Assembly: GCF_900185725.1 (NCBI RefSeq)
Contig: NZ_FYAU01000026.1
Span: forward strand, 62,001-126,000
Length of the DNA: 64,000 bases
Direction of reading: 5' to 3'
DNA from: Stappia sp. TSB10P1A
Lineage (GTDB): Bacteria; Pseudomonadota; Alphaproteobacteria; Rhizobiales; Stappiaceae
Below are positions 27,277 to 35,751 of the stretch, piece by piece; the first letter of the stretch is position 1, and each line of letters opens with the position of its first letter. The position numbers were made by a program, and so were the translations under genes. The notes beneath the pieces are model-generated. The model was not told the origin of the DNA. It was given only the letters and a program-made list of their open reading frames with translations, and did no database searches.

Positions 27277-28730
27277 TGAAAGCCACCAACGTCCCCCTGC
27301 CCCGCGCCCTCAACCTGATCGACGGGAGATGGGTGCCGGCGGCCTCCGGCAAGGAGATGGACGTGCGCTCGCCGATCGACGGCGAGGTGTTCACGAGGAT
27401 TGCCGACAGCGGCCCGGAGGATGTCGATGCGGCGGTCGCCGCCGCCCGCGCCGCCTTCGACGGCGGGCCCTGGTCGAAGCTGACGGCGGCCGAGCGCGGC
27501 CAGCTGATGATGGCCCTCGGCGCCCGCATCCTGGAGGAGGCCGAGGCGCTGGCCCGGCTGGAGACCCTGGACAACGGCAAGCCGATCAAGCAGTCGCGCG
27601 CCGACATGATCGCCACCGCCCGCTACTTCGAATATTACGGCGGCGCCGCCGACAAGGTGCATGGCGAGGTCATTCCGTTCCTCAACGGCTACAATGTGCA
27701 GGTGCTGCGCGAGCCGCATGGCGTCACCGGCCATATCATCCCGTGGAACTACCCGGCGCAGATGTTCGGCCGCTCGATCGCCCCGGCGCTGGCCATGGGC
27801 AACGCCACCGTGCTGAAGCCGGCCGAGGACGCCTGCCTGACCGCCCTGCGCCTCGGCGAGCTGGCGATGGAGGTCGACTTCCCGGCCGGCGCCATCAACA
27901 TCGTCACCGGCCGCGGCGAGGTCGCCGGCAAGGCCCTGTCGGAGCATCGCAAGGTCGACTTCCTGTCCTTCACCGGCTCGCCGGAGGTCGGCGTGCTGAT
28001 CCAGACGGCGGCGGCGCGCAACTTCATCGGCTGCACGCTGGAGCTCGGCGGCAAGTCGCCGCAGATCATCTTCGACGATGCCGATCTCGACGCGGTCTAT
28101 CCGGTGCTGGTCAACGCCATCATCCAGAACGGCGGCCAGACCTGCTCGGCCGGCTCGCGCGTGCTGATCCAGCGCGGCATCTACGACACGGTGATGGCCG
28201 AGTTGAAGACCCGCTTTGCGGCCGTCGCGGCCTCCGATTCCGGCGAGGATGCGGTGCTCGGGCCGCTGATCTCGGCCCGCCAGAAGAAGCGGGTGGAGAC
28301 CTATATCGCCGAGGCCGACGCGCCGCTGGTCGCCCGCGGAACCATCGCCGAGGGCTCGCCGGAGGGCGGCTACTATGTCGCCGCCGCGCTGTTCGGCCCC
28401 TGCGACCCGAACTCGAAGATCGCCCAGGAGGAAGTGTTCGGACCGGTGCTCTGCGCCATCCCTTTCGAGGACGAGGCGGAGGCGATCCGCATCGCCAACG
28501 GCACCGACTACGGCCTCGTCGCCGGCATCTGGACCCGCGACGGCGGCCGCCAGCAGCGCGTCGCCAAGGCGATGCATTGCGGCCAGGTCTTCATCAACGG
28601 CTATGGCGCGGGCGGCGGCATCGAGCTGCCCTTCGGCGGCATCCGCAAGTCCGGCCATGGCCGCGAGAAGGGCTTCGCGGCGCTGCACGAGTTCTCCCAC
28701 ATCAAGACCGTCGTCCACAATCACGGCTGA
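27276..28730 (+). CDS. NAD(P)-dependent aldehyde dehydrogenase
   Basis: 484 aa, the standard ALDH length. Catalytic Cys290 lies in GGQTCSAGSR and the general base Glu256 in LELGGKSP; the Rossmann SFTGSPEVG loop (about 229-237) is present. It oxidises an aldehyde to the carboxylic acid. Its start overlaps livF by one base, which ties it to the imported compound. With the alcohol dehydrogenase across the promoter it could convert an imported alcohol or aldehyde to the acid that the CoA-transferase activates (inference). Confidence 0.94.
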   Translation: MKATNVPLPRALNLIDGRWVPAASGKEMDVRSPIDGEVFTRIADSGPEDVDAAVAAARAAFDGGPWSKLTAAERGQLMMALGARILEEAEALARLETLDNGKPIKQSRADMIATARYFEYYGGAADKVHGEVIPFLNGYNVQVLREPHGVTGHIIPWNYPAQMFGRSIAPALAMGNATVLKPAEDACLTALRLGELAMEVDFPAGAINIVTGRGEVAGKALSEHRKVDFLSFTGSPEVGVLIQTAAARNFIGCTLELGGKSPQIIFDDADLDAVYPVLVNAIIQNGGQTCSAGSRVLIQRGIYDTVMAELKTRFAAVAASDSGEDAVLGPLISARQKKRVETYIAEADAPLVARGTIAEGSPEGGYYVAAALFGPCDPNSKIAQEEVFGPVLCAIPFEDEAEAIRIANGTDYGLVAGIWTRDGGRQQRVAKAMHCGQVFINGYGAGGGIELPFGGIRKSGHGREKGFAALHEFSHIKTVVHNHG

Positions 28731-28743
28731 GGACAGCAAGGAC

Positions 28744-29493
28744 ATGCGACTTCAAGGAAAGACCACTCTCGTCACCGGTGCCGCCTCCGGCTTCGGCAAG
28801 GGCATCGCCGAGACCTATGTGCGCGAAGGCGCCAAGGTGGCGATCGTCGACCTCAACGAGGACGGCGCGAAGGCTGTCGCCGCCGAGCTCGGCGATGCGG
28901 CCATCGCCATCAAGTGCGACGTCTCCAGGGCCGAGGACGTGGCGGCGGCCGTTGCGAAGACCTGCGAGGCCTTCGGCTCGCTCGACATCGTGGTCAACAA
29001 TGCCGGCTGGACCAACCCGAACCGGCCGTTGATGGAGACCGACGAGGCGACCTTCCGCAAGATCTACGACATCAACGTGCTGTCGATCTTCCACATGACC
29101 AAGACCTGCGTGCCGGTGTGGCGCGAGCAGGGCGCCGGCGTGATGATCAATATCGGCTCGACCGCCGGCATCCGGCCGCGTCCGGGCCTGACCTGGTACA
29201 ACTCGTCGAAGGGCGCGGTGAACCTGATGACCCGCAGCCTTGCCGTCGAGCTCGCCCCCGACAGGATCCGCGTCAACGGCATCGCCCCGGTGATGGGCGT
29301 CACCGGCCTGCTGGAGCAGTTCATGGGCATGCCGGACACGCCGGAGAACCGCGAGAAGTTCCTCGCCACCATCCCGCTCGGCCGCCTGTCGCAGCCGCGC
29401 GACATCGCCAATGCGGCGCTCTACCTTGCCTCCGACGAAGCCGACTTCATCACCGGCGTCATCCTCGAGGTCGATGGCGGCCGCACCATCTGA
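28744..29493 (+). CDS. Short-chain dehydrogenase/reductase (SDR)
   Basis: 249 aa classical SDR. Cofactor-binding TGAASGFGKG (about 11-20), NNAG (about 86-89), catalytic Ser in INIGSTAG and Tyr152/Lys156 in WYNSSKG. Acidic Asp at the end of beta-2 (VDLNEDG) suggests NAD(H) preference. RBS AAGGAC, 13 nt after the aldehyde dehydrogenase. The substrate is unknown; a hydroxyacyl or alcohol intermediate is likely. A strong terminator follows, so this ends the Liv operon. Confidence 0.92.
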   Translation: MRLQGKTTLVTGAASGFGKGIAETYVREGAKVAIVDLNEDGAKAVAAELGDAAIAIKCDVSRAEDVAAAVAKTCEAFGSLDIVVNNAGWTNPNRPLMETDEATFRKIYDINVLSIFHMTKTCVPVWREQGAGVMINIGSTAGIRPRPGLTWYNSSKGAVNLMTRSLAVELAPDRIRVNGIAPVMGVTGLLEQFMGMPDTPENREKFLATIPLGRLSQPRDIANAALYLASDEADFITGVILEVDGGRTI

Positions 29494-29521
29494 GCAGCCT
29501 GGGGTCCCCTGCCCCGCGACT

Positions 29522-29555
29522 GACGCCCGTGCCGATGGCGCGGGCGTCTTTTTTT
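29522..29555 (+). terminator. Rho-independent terminator of the Liv-ALDH-SDR operon
   Basis: GACGCCCGTGCC-GAT-GGCGCGGGCGTC: 12-bp stem with one G-T pair, 3-nt loop, then seven T (29549-29555). Confidence 0.93.
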
Positions 29556-29570
29556 GCGAAGAGGCACCTG

Positions 29571-30410
29571 TCAGCCGGCGGCGGAGCCGGCGCGGGCCAG
29601 GATCTGCCGGGCCCTGGCGATCACCGGCGCATCGACCATCGCCCCGTCGACGGCGACCGCCGCAGCGCCCCCTTCCACCGCCGCCAGCACCCGCTGCGCC
29701 CATTCGCACTCGGCCTCAGACGGCGCAAAGCCACGGCGGGCCGGCGCGATCTGCGCCGGATGGATGAGCAGCTTGCCGGCAAAGCCCATGTCCACGGCAT
29801 GGCGGCAGTCGCCGATGATCGCCTCCTCGTCCCTGAGCGCCGTCGTCACCCCGTCGATGGGGCCGGACTGGCCGGCAAGGCGCGCGGCCATCGCCAGCGC
29901 GAACCGCGCCGGGCGCAGCACCTCGCGCTCATGCGCCATGCCGAGATCGGCGGCGAAATCGATGGAGCCGAAGGCGAGCCGGGTGCTGGCACCGGCGACC
30001 TCGCCGGCATTGGCAAGGCCGCGGGCGCTCTCGATGAGCGCGATCACCGGCAGGCCGGTGGCATCCGTAACGCGCGCGCAATCACCCGCCGTCTCCGCCT
30101 TGGGCAGGACGATGCCGGCAAGGCCGGCAATGCCGGCGCAGGCGGCAAGGTCCGCCGCGTGCCAGGGCGTGCCGCCGGCATTGACGCGCACAAGGACGCG
30201 CGCCGGCCTCAGAAGCGGCGCCAGCGCCTCGGCAAGCCCGGCGCGCGCGGCCTCCTTGGCGGCGGGGGCGACCGCGTCCTCCAGATCGACGATGACCGCA
30301 TCGGCGCCGGCGGCGACCGCCTTGGCGAAGCGCTCCGGCCGGTCGCCGGGCACGAACAGCGGCAGGGTGATGCGGCCGATTCCAGCGGCCGTCTCGTTCG
30401 GGTGCGTCAT
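29571..30410 (-). CDS. CitE-like lyase, probable citramalyl-CoA lyase
   Basis: 279 aa TIM-barrel protein of the HpcH/HpaI aldolase/CitE family. The metal and substrate block VDLEDAVAP (about 42-50), VRVNAGGTPW, LIESARGL (Glu ligand) and the C-terminal KLLIHPAQIAPARRGFAPS segment are conserved. Free-standing CitE-like enzymes act on malyl-, citramalyl- or methylmalyl-CoA. Next to the divergent CoA-transferase, cleavage of citramalyl-CoA to acetyl-CoA and pyruvate is the best guess. The ATG at 30410 is used; the frame extends to a TTG at 30458 without family similarity. Confidence 0.82.
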   Translation of the reverse strand: MTHPNETAAGIGRITLPLFVPGDRPERFAKAVAAGADAVIVDLEDAVAPAAKEAARAGLAEALAPLLRPARVLVRVNAGGTPWHAADLAACAGIAGLAGIVLPKAETAGDCARVTDATGLPVIALIESARGLANAGEVAGASTRLAFGSIDFAADLGMAHEREVLRPARFALAMAARLAGQSGPIDGVTTALRDEEAIIGDCRHAVDMGFAGKLLIHPAQIAPARRGFAPSEAECEWAQRVLAAVEGGAAAVAVDGAMVDAPVIARARQILARAGSAAG

Positions 30411-30549
30411 GATGTCATCCGCCAGATGCGTTGTTCGGAAAAGGTGCAAGGAGCACAAGAGCCCGGCGGCGGCGGCCGCGCCAATAGCGATTTCGGCCCG
30501 CTCTCATTGATCGCGGCTATGACCGGCGGCCGGACAATGCCCATCAGGC

Positions 30550-30567
30550 ATAGATTGTGGCAATAGC
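30550..30567 (+). promoter_or_regulatory. Shared regulatory motif, copy 3
   Basis: ATAGATTGTGGCAATAGC in the divergent promoter between the CitE-like lyase (140 nt from its start) and the CoA-transferase (78 nt). It fits ATAG-N6-GCAATAGC, shared with 16525 and 22199. Confidence 0.6.
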
Positions 30568-30644
30568 TGCGGGCACTCCCCTCTATTACTCCGGGCAGTG
30601 CGCTTCGGGCATACTGGGGCCAACAATAGGGAGAAGCGTTGAAA

Positions 30645-31778
30645 ATGCAGGGTGATCTGTCCGGTCTCTTCGTGGTGTCCGTCGAGCAGGCGGTGGCCGC
30701 GCCCTATCTGTCCGGGCGGCTGGCGGAAGCCGGCGCGCGGGTCGTCAAGGTGGAGCGGCCGGAGGGCGATTTCGCCCGCGCCTACGATCACCTGGTGCAT
30801 GGCGAGAGCGCCTATTTCGTCTGGCTCAACCGCGGCAAGGAGTCCGTCTGCCTCGACCTGCGCAGTGAAGCCGACCGCGACCTGCTGGCGGCGATGATCG
30901 CCAGGGCCGACGTCTTCATCCAGAACCTTGCGCCCGGCGCCATCGACCGGCTGGGCTTCGCGCCCGAGCGGCTGCGGCAGGAGAACCCGCGGCTGATCAC
31001 CGTGTCGATCTCCGGCTATGGCGACGAGGGCCCGTTCCGCGACCTGAAGGCCTATGACCTGCTGGTGCAGGCGGAAAGCGGACTGTCGGCGATCACCGGC
31101 AATGCGGAAGGCCCGGCGCGCGTCGGCGTCTCGGTCTGCGACATCGCCGCCGGCATGACCGCGCATCAGGCGGTGCTGCAGGCGCTCTTCGCCCGCGAGC
31201 GCAGCGGCGAGGGCCGCCACATCGCCGTGTCGCTGTTCCACGCGCTCGCCGACTGGATGAACGTGCCTTACCTGCAATTTGCCTATGGCGGCAAGGAGCC
31301 GGAGCGCAACGGCCTCAACCACCCGACCATCGCCCCCTATGGCGCCTATTCGGGCAGCGACGGCAAGGACGTGCTGTTCTCGATCCAGAACGAGCGCGAA
31401 TGGGTCAATTTCTGCCGCGACGTGCTGGAGCGGCCTGAAGTGGCGACCGACACCCGCTTCACCAGCAATTCGCGCCGCGTCGCCCACCGCGCCGAACTGG
31501 ACGCGATCATCAACGAGGTGTTCTCGGCCCATACCCGCGACGAACTGGCCGACCGGCTGCGCGAGGCCCGCATCGCCTTCGGCCGGGTCAGCACCATGGA
31601 CGACCTGGTCCGCCACCCGCAGAACCGCCATGTCGAGACGGACACGCCGTCCGGCCCGGTGCGCCTGCTCGCCCCCGGCGCGCTGGTCGACGGCAAGTCG
31701 CCGGACTTCGGCCCGGTGCCGGCGCTCGGCGCCGATACCGACAGGGTCCGCGCGGAGTTCTCCCATGTCGACGCCTGA
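30645..31778 (+). CDS. CaiB/BaiF class III CoA-transferase, probable itaconate CoA-transferase
   Basis: 377 aa from the ATG at 30645; a TTG two codons earlier (30639) is closer to the AGGGAG ribosome binding site and could be the true start. Family catalytic Asp is D138 in KAYDLLVQAESG; RVVKVERPEGDFAR and FVWLNRGKESV are typical CoA-binding blocks. It moves CoA from a donor such as succinyl-CoA to a carboxylic acid. In itaconate catabolism a class III transferase of this kind (Ict) makes itaconyl-CoA. Overlaps the methyltransferase gene by 14 nt. Confidence 0.85.
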   Translation: MQGDLSGLFVVSVEQAVAAPYLSGRLAEAGARVVKVERPEGDFARAYDHLVHGESAYFVWLNRGKESVCLDLRSEADRDLLAAMIARADVFIQNLAPGAIDRLGFAPERLRQENPRLITVSISGYGDEGPFRDLKAYDLLVQAESGLSAITGNAEGPARVGVSVCDIAAGMTAHQAVLQALFARERSGEGRHIAVSLFHALADWMNVPYLQFAYGGKEPERNGLNHPTIAPYGAYSGSDGKDVLFSIQNEREWVNFCRDVLERPEVATDTRFTSNSRRVAHRAELDAIINEVFSAHTRDELADRLREARIAFGRVSTMDDLVRHPQNRHVETDTPSGPVRLLAPGALVDGKSPDFGPVPALGADTDRVRAEFSHVDA

Positions 31779-32478
31779 GGCTCCGGTTTCCCAGCAGGCC
31801 CCGCAGACCGGCGAGCGGCTGCTGGCGATCCTCAACGACCGCAAGGCACGCAAGGTGCTGGATATCGGCTGCGGCCATGGCGCGCTGTCGCGCTCGCTCG
31901 CCGCCAAGGGGTTCGAGACGACCGGCATCGACCCGGACGCGGCCGCCGTCTCCGCCGCCCGCGAGGCGGTGCCGCACGCGCGCTTCGAGCAGGCGACCGC
32001 CGAGGCGCTGCCGTTTGCGGATGCCAGCTTCGACGCGGCGATCTTCCTCAACGCCCTGCACCATGTGCCGGAAGCGGTGATGCGCCAGGCGCTGGCCGAG
32101 GCGCGGCGGGTGATCGGGCCCGCCGGCGCGCTGATCGTCGTCGAACCGCTCGCCCGCGGCAGCTTCTTCGAGGTGATGCGCCCGGTCGAGGACGAGACGC
32201 AGATCCGCGCCGCTGCCCTGCGTGCGCTCGAGGCCGACATCGCCTCCGGCACCTGGCAGGTCGCCCGGCACGACACCTATGACCGGCTCTCGGACTTCGC
32301 CGCGCTGGAGGAGTTCATCGCCTATCTCGTCGCCGTCGATCCGGCGCGCAAGGCGGTGGCCGATGAGCGCCGCGCCGAGCTGGACGCCCTGTTCAGGGCC
32401 AAGGCAACAGCGAGCGAAAAGGGCTTCCGGCTGATCCAGCCGCTCACCCTCTACGAGCTGCATCCGGCCGCAGGCTGA
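31765..32478 (+). CDS. Class I SAM-dependent methyltransferase
   Basis: 237 aa. Motif I VLDIGCGHGALSRSLA (about 31-46), acidic loop GIDPDAAAV, and DAAIFLNALHHVPE as post-I/motif II region: a Methyltransf_11 fold. Substrate unknown. Its start lies 14 nt inside the CoA-transferase gene, so the two are co-translated and probably in one pathway. A carboxyl methyltransferase acting on an unsaturated dicarboxylic acid, as for trans-aconitate methyltransferase, is one speculation. Converges with the tctA gene (26-nt gap). Confidence 0.85.
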   Translation: MSTPEAPVSQQAPQTGERLLAILNDRKARKVLDIGCGHGALSRSLAAKGFETTGIDPDAAAVSAAREAVPHARFEQATAEALPFADASFDAAIFLNALHHVPEAVMRQALAEARRVIGPAGALIVVEPLARGSFFEVMRPVEDETQIRAAALRALEADIASGTWQVARHDTYDRLSDFAALEEFIAYLVAVDPARKAVADERRAELDALFRAKATASEKGFRLIQPLTLYELHPAAG

Positions 32479-32504
32479 CGGCGCGTCACCGACCGCGAAC
32501 GGGC

Positions 32505-34031
32505 TCAACCCGCCTCGCGATCCGGCGGCCGGCGGCGGCGCAGCGCCGCGCGCGCCAGCCGGGGCAGCGGCGTCTGCGAGATCAGCAGCGCCAGGAAGGC
32601 GATCAGCAGCACGCAGGAAATCGGGTGCGACAGGAAATCCCAGAGGAAGGTCGCCGGATCGTTGCGCGCCCCGATCATCGCCCGGCGGTAATTGGCATCC
32701 ATCATCGGTCCGAGGATGACGCCGAGGATCACCGGTCCGACCTGGAAACCGTAGACTTTCAGGAAATAGCCGAACACGCCGAACAGCAGCATCCAGTAGA
32801 TGTCGATCGGGTTGTTCTGGATGGCGTAGGAGCCGACCGCCGACAGGATGATGATCAGCGGGATCAGCACCGCCTTCGGGCACTCGACGATCTTGGTGAA
32901 GATGCGAATGCCGGTCAGGCCGAAGATCAGCAGGAAGACATTGGCGAGCGCCAGGTTGCCGACGGTGAACCAGAACAGGTGCGGGGTCTCGACCAAGAGC
33001 AGGGGCCCCGGCTTCAGCCCGTGGATGAACAGCGCGCCGATGATCACGGCGGTCACCGCATCGCCCGGAATGCCGAGTGTCAGCATCGGCACGAAGGCGC
33101 CGCCCACCGCCGCGTTGTTGGCCGCTTCCGGCGCCACCAGCCCCTCGCGGGCGCCCTCGCCGAACGGCACCTGCGGGTTCTTCGTCGCCCGCTTGGCATC
33201 GTCATAGGCAAGCAGCGCGGCGATGTCGCCGCCGGTGCCCGGCAGCGCGCCGATCACCGTGCCGATGCCCGAGGCGCGCAGGGCGACGCGGAAATAGCGG
33301 CGCAGGTCGGCAAGGCGCGGGATCACCCGATCGATCTTCTGCTTCACCGCCGGCAGGTCGAGCCGGTGCAACTGCACGAAGGCCTCGGCGACGCCGAAGA
33401 AGCCGATCATCGCCACCACGTAAGGGATGCCGCCCATCAGGGTGATCGTATCGAAGGTGAAGCGCCCCTCCGCCGTCATCGGATCGAGACCGACCATGCC
33501 GATCAGCACGCCGAGCGCGCCGGCGAAGACGCCCTTGGCGAAGCTCTCGCCCGACAGGGTGCCGACCAAGAGGATGCCGATCAGCGCCAGCAGCAGATAG
33601 TCGCGCGAGGTGAACATCAGCGCGAAATCGGCGAGCAGCGGCGCGAACAGGGCGAGCGCGGCGATGCCGACGAAGCCGCCGAACACCGACATCACCGTGG
33701 TCAGGCCGACCGCCTCGCCGGCCTCGCCGCGCTTGGCCATCGGGTAGCCGTCGAGCGCGGTGGCAATCGCGCTCGGCGCGCCGGGAATGTTGAGCAGGAT
33801 CGCGGTGCGCGAGCCGCCATAGACGCCGCCGACGAAGACCCCGGCGATCAGCGCCAGGGCGTCGTTGACGCTCCACTTGAACGTGAAGGAGATCAGGATC
33901 GACACGGCCATCGTCACCGACAGGCCGGGGATCGCGCCGACATAGATGCCGGCGAGCGTGCCCGCCGCCGTCAGCATCAACAGCCAGGGGTCGAGCCAGG
34001 AAAGGGTGAGGTAGCCGAGCGTTTCCAGCAT
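32505..34031 (-). CDS. tctA: Tripartite tricarboxylate transporter large membrane subunit (first system)
   Basis: 508 aa, about 12 membrane helices. TctA signatures: GAIPGLSVTMAVSI (about 32-45), GGSRTAILLNIPG (about 70-82) and GALPGTGGDIAALLAYDDAKR (in part, about 265-280), then TLGIPGDAVTAV. Transports carboxylates with the periplasmic TctC and small TctB subunits, driven by ion gradients. The ATG at 34031 is one base after the tctB stop. The C-terminus is Arg-rich. Confidence 0.94.
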   Translation of the reverse strand: MLETLGYLTLSWLDPWLLMLTAAGTLAGIYVGAIPGLSVTMAVSILISFTFKWSVNDALALIAGVFVGGVYGGSRTAILLNIPGAPSAIATALDGYPMAKRGEAGEAVGLTTVMSVFGGFVGIAALALFAPLLADFALMFTSRDYLLLALIGILLVGTLSGESFAKGVFAGALGVLIGMVGLDPMTAEGRFTFDTITLMGGIPYVVAMIGFFGVAEAFVQLHRLDLPAVKQKIDRVIPRLADLRRYFRVALRASGIGTVIGALPGTGGDIAALLAYDDAKRATKNPQVPFGEGAREGLVAPEAANNAAVGGAFVPMLTLGIPGDAVTAVIIGALFIHGLKPGPLLLVETPHLFWFTVGNLALANVFLLIFGLTGIRIFTKIVECPKAVLIPLIIILSAVGSYAIQNNPIDIYWMLLFGVFGYFLKVYGFQVGPVILGVILGPMMDANYRRAMIGARNDPATFLWDFLSHPISCVLLIAFLALLISQTPLPRLARAALRRRRPPDREAG

Positions 34032-34032
34032 C

Positions 34033-34515
34033 TCAGATGAGACCCCGCAGCAGGGTTCCCTTCGGCAGCACCACCTGGAAGACGAGCGTGAACACCACAT
34101 GGATCGCCGCGAGCCCGGCAAGGCTGACCAAGGCCGTCAGCACCACGCTGCGCCGCCACAGGAACTGGATCGAGGCGAACAGGAAGAGGCCCGAGGCGGC
34201 AAGGAAGCCGAGGTAAGGCATCGCCGCGATATAGGCAAAGACCAGCGCCACCATCACGGCCTGGCGCAGCGGCGTGATATCGGCGAGGAAGCGGCGCAGG
34301 CCGCCGCCGGCCGGGCCCATCGCCAGCACCTTCACCAGGATCGCCAGCGACGAGGCGACCATCAGGCCGCTCGCCAGCATCGGGAAGACGCCGGGCGTCG
34401 ACAGGCCGGAAAAGCCGGAAATCTTGTAGGCTTCGGCGAACAGCCACAGGCTGAACGCGAGCAGGGCGACGGCGAAGGCAAGCTCGCCCGGTCGCCGCTG
34501 GGCGCGCGGGGACAT
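34033..34515 (-). CDS. tctB: Tripartite tricarboxylate transporter small membrane subunit (first system)
   Basis: 160 aa with four predicted helices and the TctB GLSTPGVFPMLASGLM segment after helix 1. Between tctC (63-nt gap) and tctA (1-nt gap). Confidence 0.9.
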   Translation of the reverse strand: MSPRAQRRPGELAFAVALLAFSLWLFAEAYKISGFSGLSTPGVFPMLASGLMVASSLAILVKVLAMGPAGGGLRRFLADITPLRQAVMVALVFAYIAAMPYLGFLAASGLFLFASIQFLWRRSVVLTALVSLAGLAAIHVVFTLVFQVVLPKGTLLRGLI

Positions 34516-34578
34516 GATGACCCTCCAGGCGGAGCGCGGGACCGCGGCCGGCCACGAGGAGCCGGCCGCGGCGCGGTA

Positions 34579-35571
34579 TTACGGGCGCGGGATGCCGAGG
34601 CTCTCCGGGCTGACCTTGGCGCCGCCCGTGTCCTGCAGCGCCCAGGCGGTGACCTGCTGCCACTTGACGAGGAAGGCCTCGGCCTCCTCGCCGGAGATGT
34701 TCATCAAGACGTTGCCGCGATTGGCCATCAGCGTCTTGAACTCGTCGCTTGCGGCGGCGCTCGCGAAGGCCTCGACCAGCTTGGCGGTGACGTCGTCCGG
34801 CGTGTCCTTGCGCACGAAGACGCCGTAGAACGGCCCCCACGGCAGATAGGCGGACATGCCCGGAAGCGTGTCGGTCACCGCCGGAACGCCCGGCAGCGTG
34901 TCGACCGGCTCGTTGTTGACGACGGCGAGCGCGCGCATCGTGCCGGCCTTGATCTGCTCGGCCGCCGCCGACAGGCCGGACGGCATGAAGTCGACCTCGC
35001 CGCCCAGCATCGCGGTCAGGCCGGGGCCTTCGCCGTCGAAGGGAATGGCGGTGACGTCGAACGGCGCGGAGTTGGACAGAAGCGCGCTGACCGTCGAAGG
35101 CAGGCCGCCGGGGCCGGTGGAGCCCATCTTGACCTTGCCCGGATTGGCCTTGATGTCGTCCAGCAGCTCGGCCAGCGTCTGGTACTTGGAGGCCTGCGGC
35201 ACGACGATCACGGCAACGCCGCGGCCGAGAATGTTGACCGGCGAGAAGTTGGAATAGTCGAGCTTGCTGACGCCCATGATCGGGTGCAGTTGCGGGTTCT
35301 CGGCGCCATAGAGGAAGGTGTAGCCGTCGGCGGGCGCGGCGTTGACATAGGCGGTGGAAATGGCGCCGGCGCCGCCCGCCTTGTTGAGCACGACGATGGG
35401 CTTGCCGAGGGCGGCTTCCGCGGCCGGGTTGACCGCACGGGCGACCACGTCGGTGGCGCCGCCCGCACCCCACATCACCACGCCGAGGAGCTCGCGCTCC
35501 GGGAAGTCGGCGCTGGCAACACCGGCGGACAGGGCAAGAGCAGCAACTGCTCCGGCAAGACTGCGGATCAT
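34579..35571 (-). CDS. tctC: Tripartite tricarboxylate transporter substrate-binding protein (first system)
   Basis: 330 aa. Signal peptide (1-20, cut after ASA), then the Bug/TctC fold; VVMWGAGGATDVVARAV (about 29-45) and PIVVLNKAGGAGAISTAYV are typical ligand-loop segments. Bug proteins bind carboxylates through two water-mediated carboxyl contacts. The ligand is unknown; the amidohydrolase upstream on the same strand and the CoA-transferase cluster downstream suggest a di- or tricarboxylate. RBS GGGAGGAAACG. Confidence 0.93.
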   Translation of the reverse strand: MIRSLAGAVAALALSAGVASADFPERELLGVVMWGAGGATDVVARAVNPAAEAALGKPIVVLNKAGGAGAISTAYVNAAPADGYTFLYGAENPQLHPIMGVSKLDYSNFSPVNILGRGVAVIVVPQASKYQTLAELLDDIKANPGKVKMGSTGPGGLPSTVSALLSNSAPFDVTAIPFDGEGPGLTAMLGGEVDFMPSGLSAAAEQIKAGTMRALAVVNNEPVDTLPGVPAVTDTLPGMSAYLPWGPFYGVFVRKDTPDDVTAKLVEAFASAAASDEFKTLMANRGNVLMNISGEEAEAFLVKWQQVTAWALQDTGGAKVSPESLGIPRP

Positions 35572-35751
35572 CGTTTCCTCCCAGGGATCGTTGTGGCGGT
35601 TCTCCGGGCCCTCCCAGGCCCGCAAGATGGCGGCCGCTTTTGCCTGTCAAAACTTGCATGACAGAAAACGCAAGGCAAATGCCAATCAGGGCGAAATCAA
35701 CAAGCTGGCTTCCTGTCGCCCGCCGGCCCGCAGATCCGGGGCCGCTCCGCC

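Noticed and set aside
30610-30629. Second copy of the ATAG-GCAATAGC motif before the CoA-transferase
   Set aside because: CATAC and CAATAG are present but the spacing is two bases longer and the core differs.
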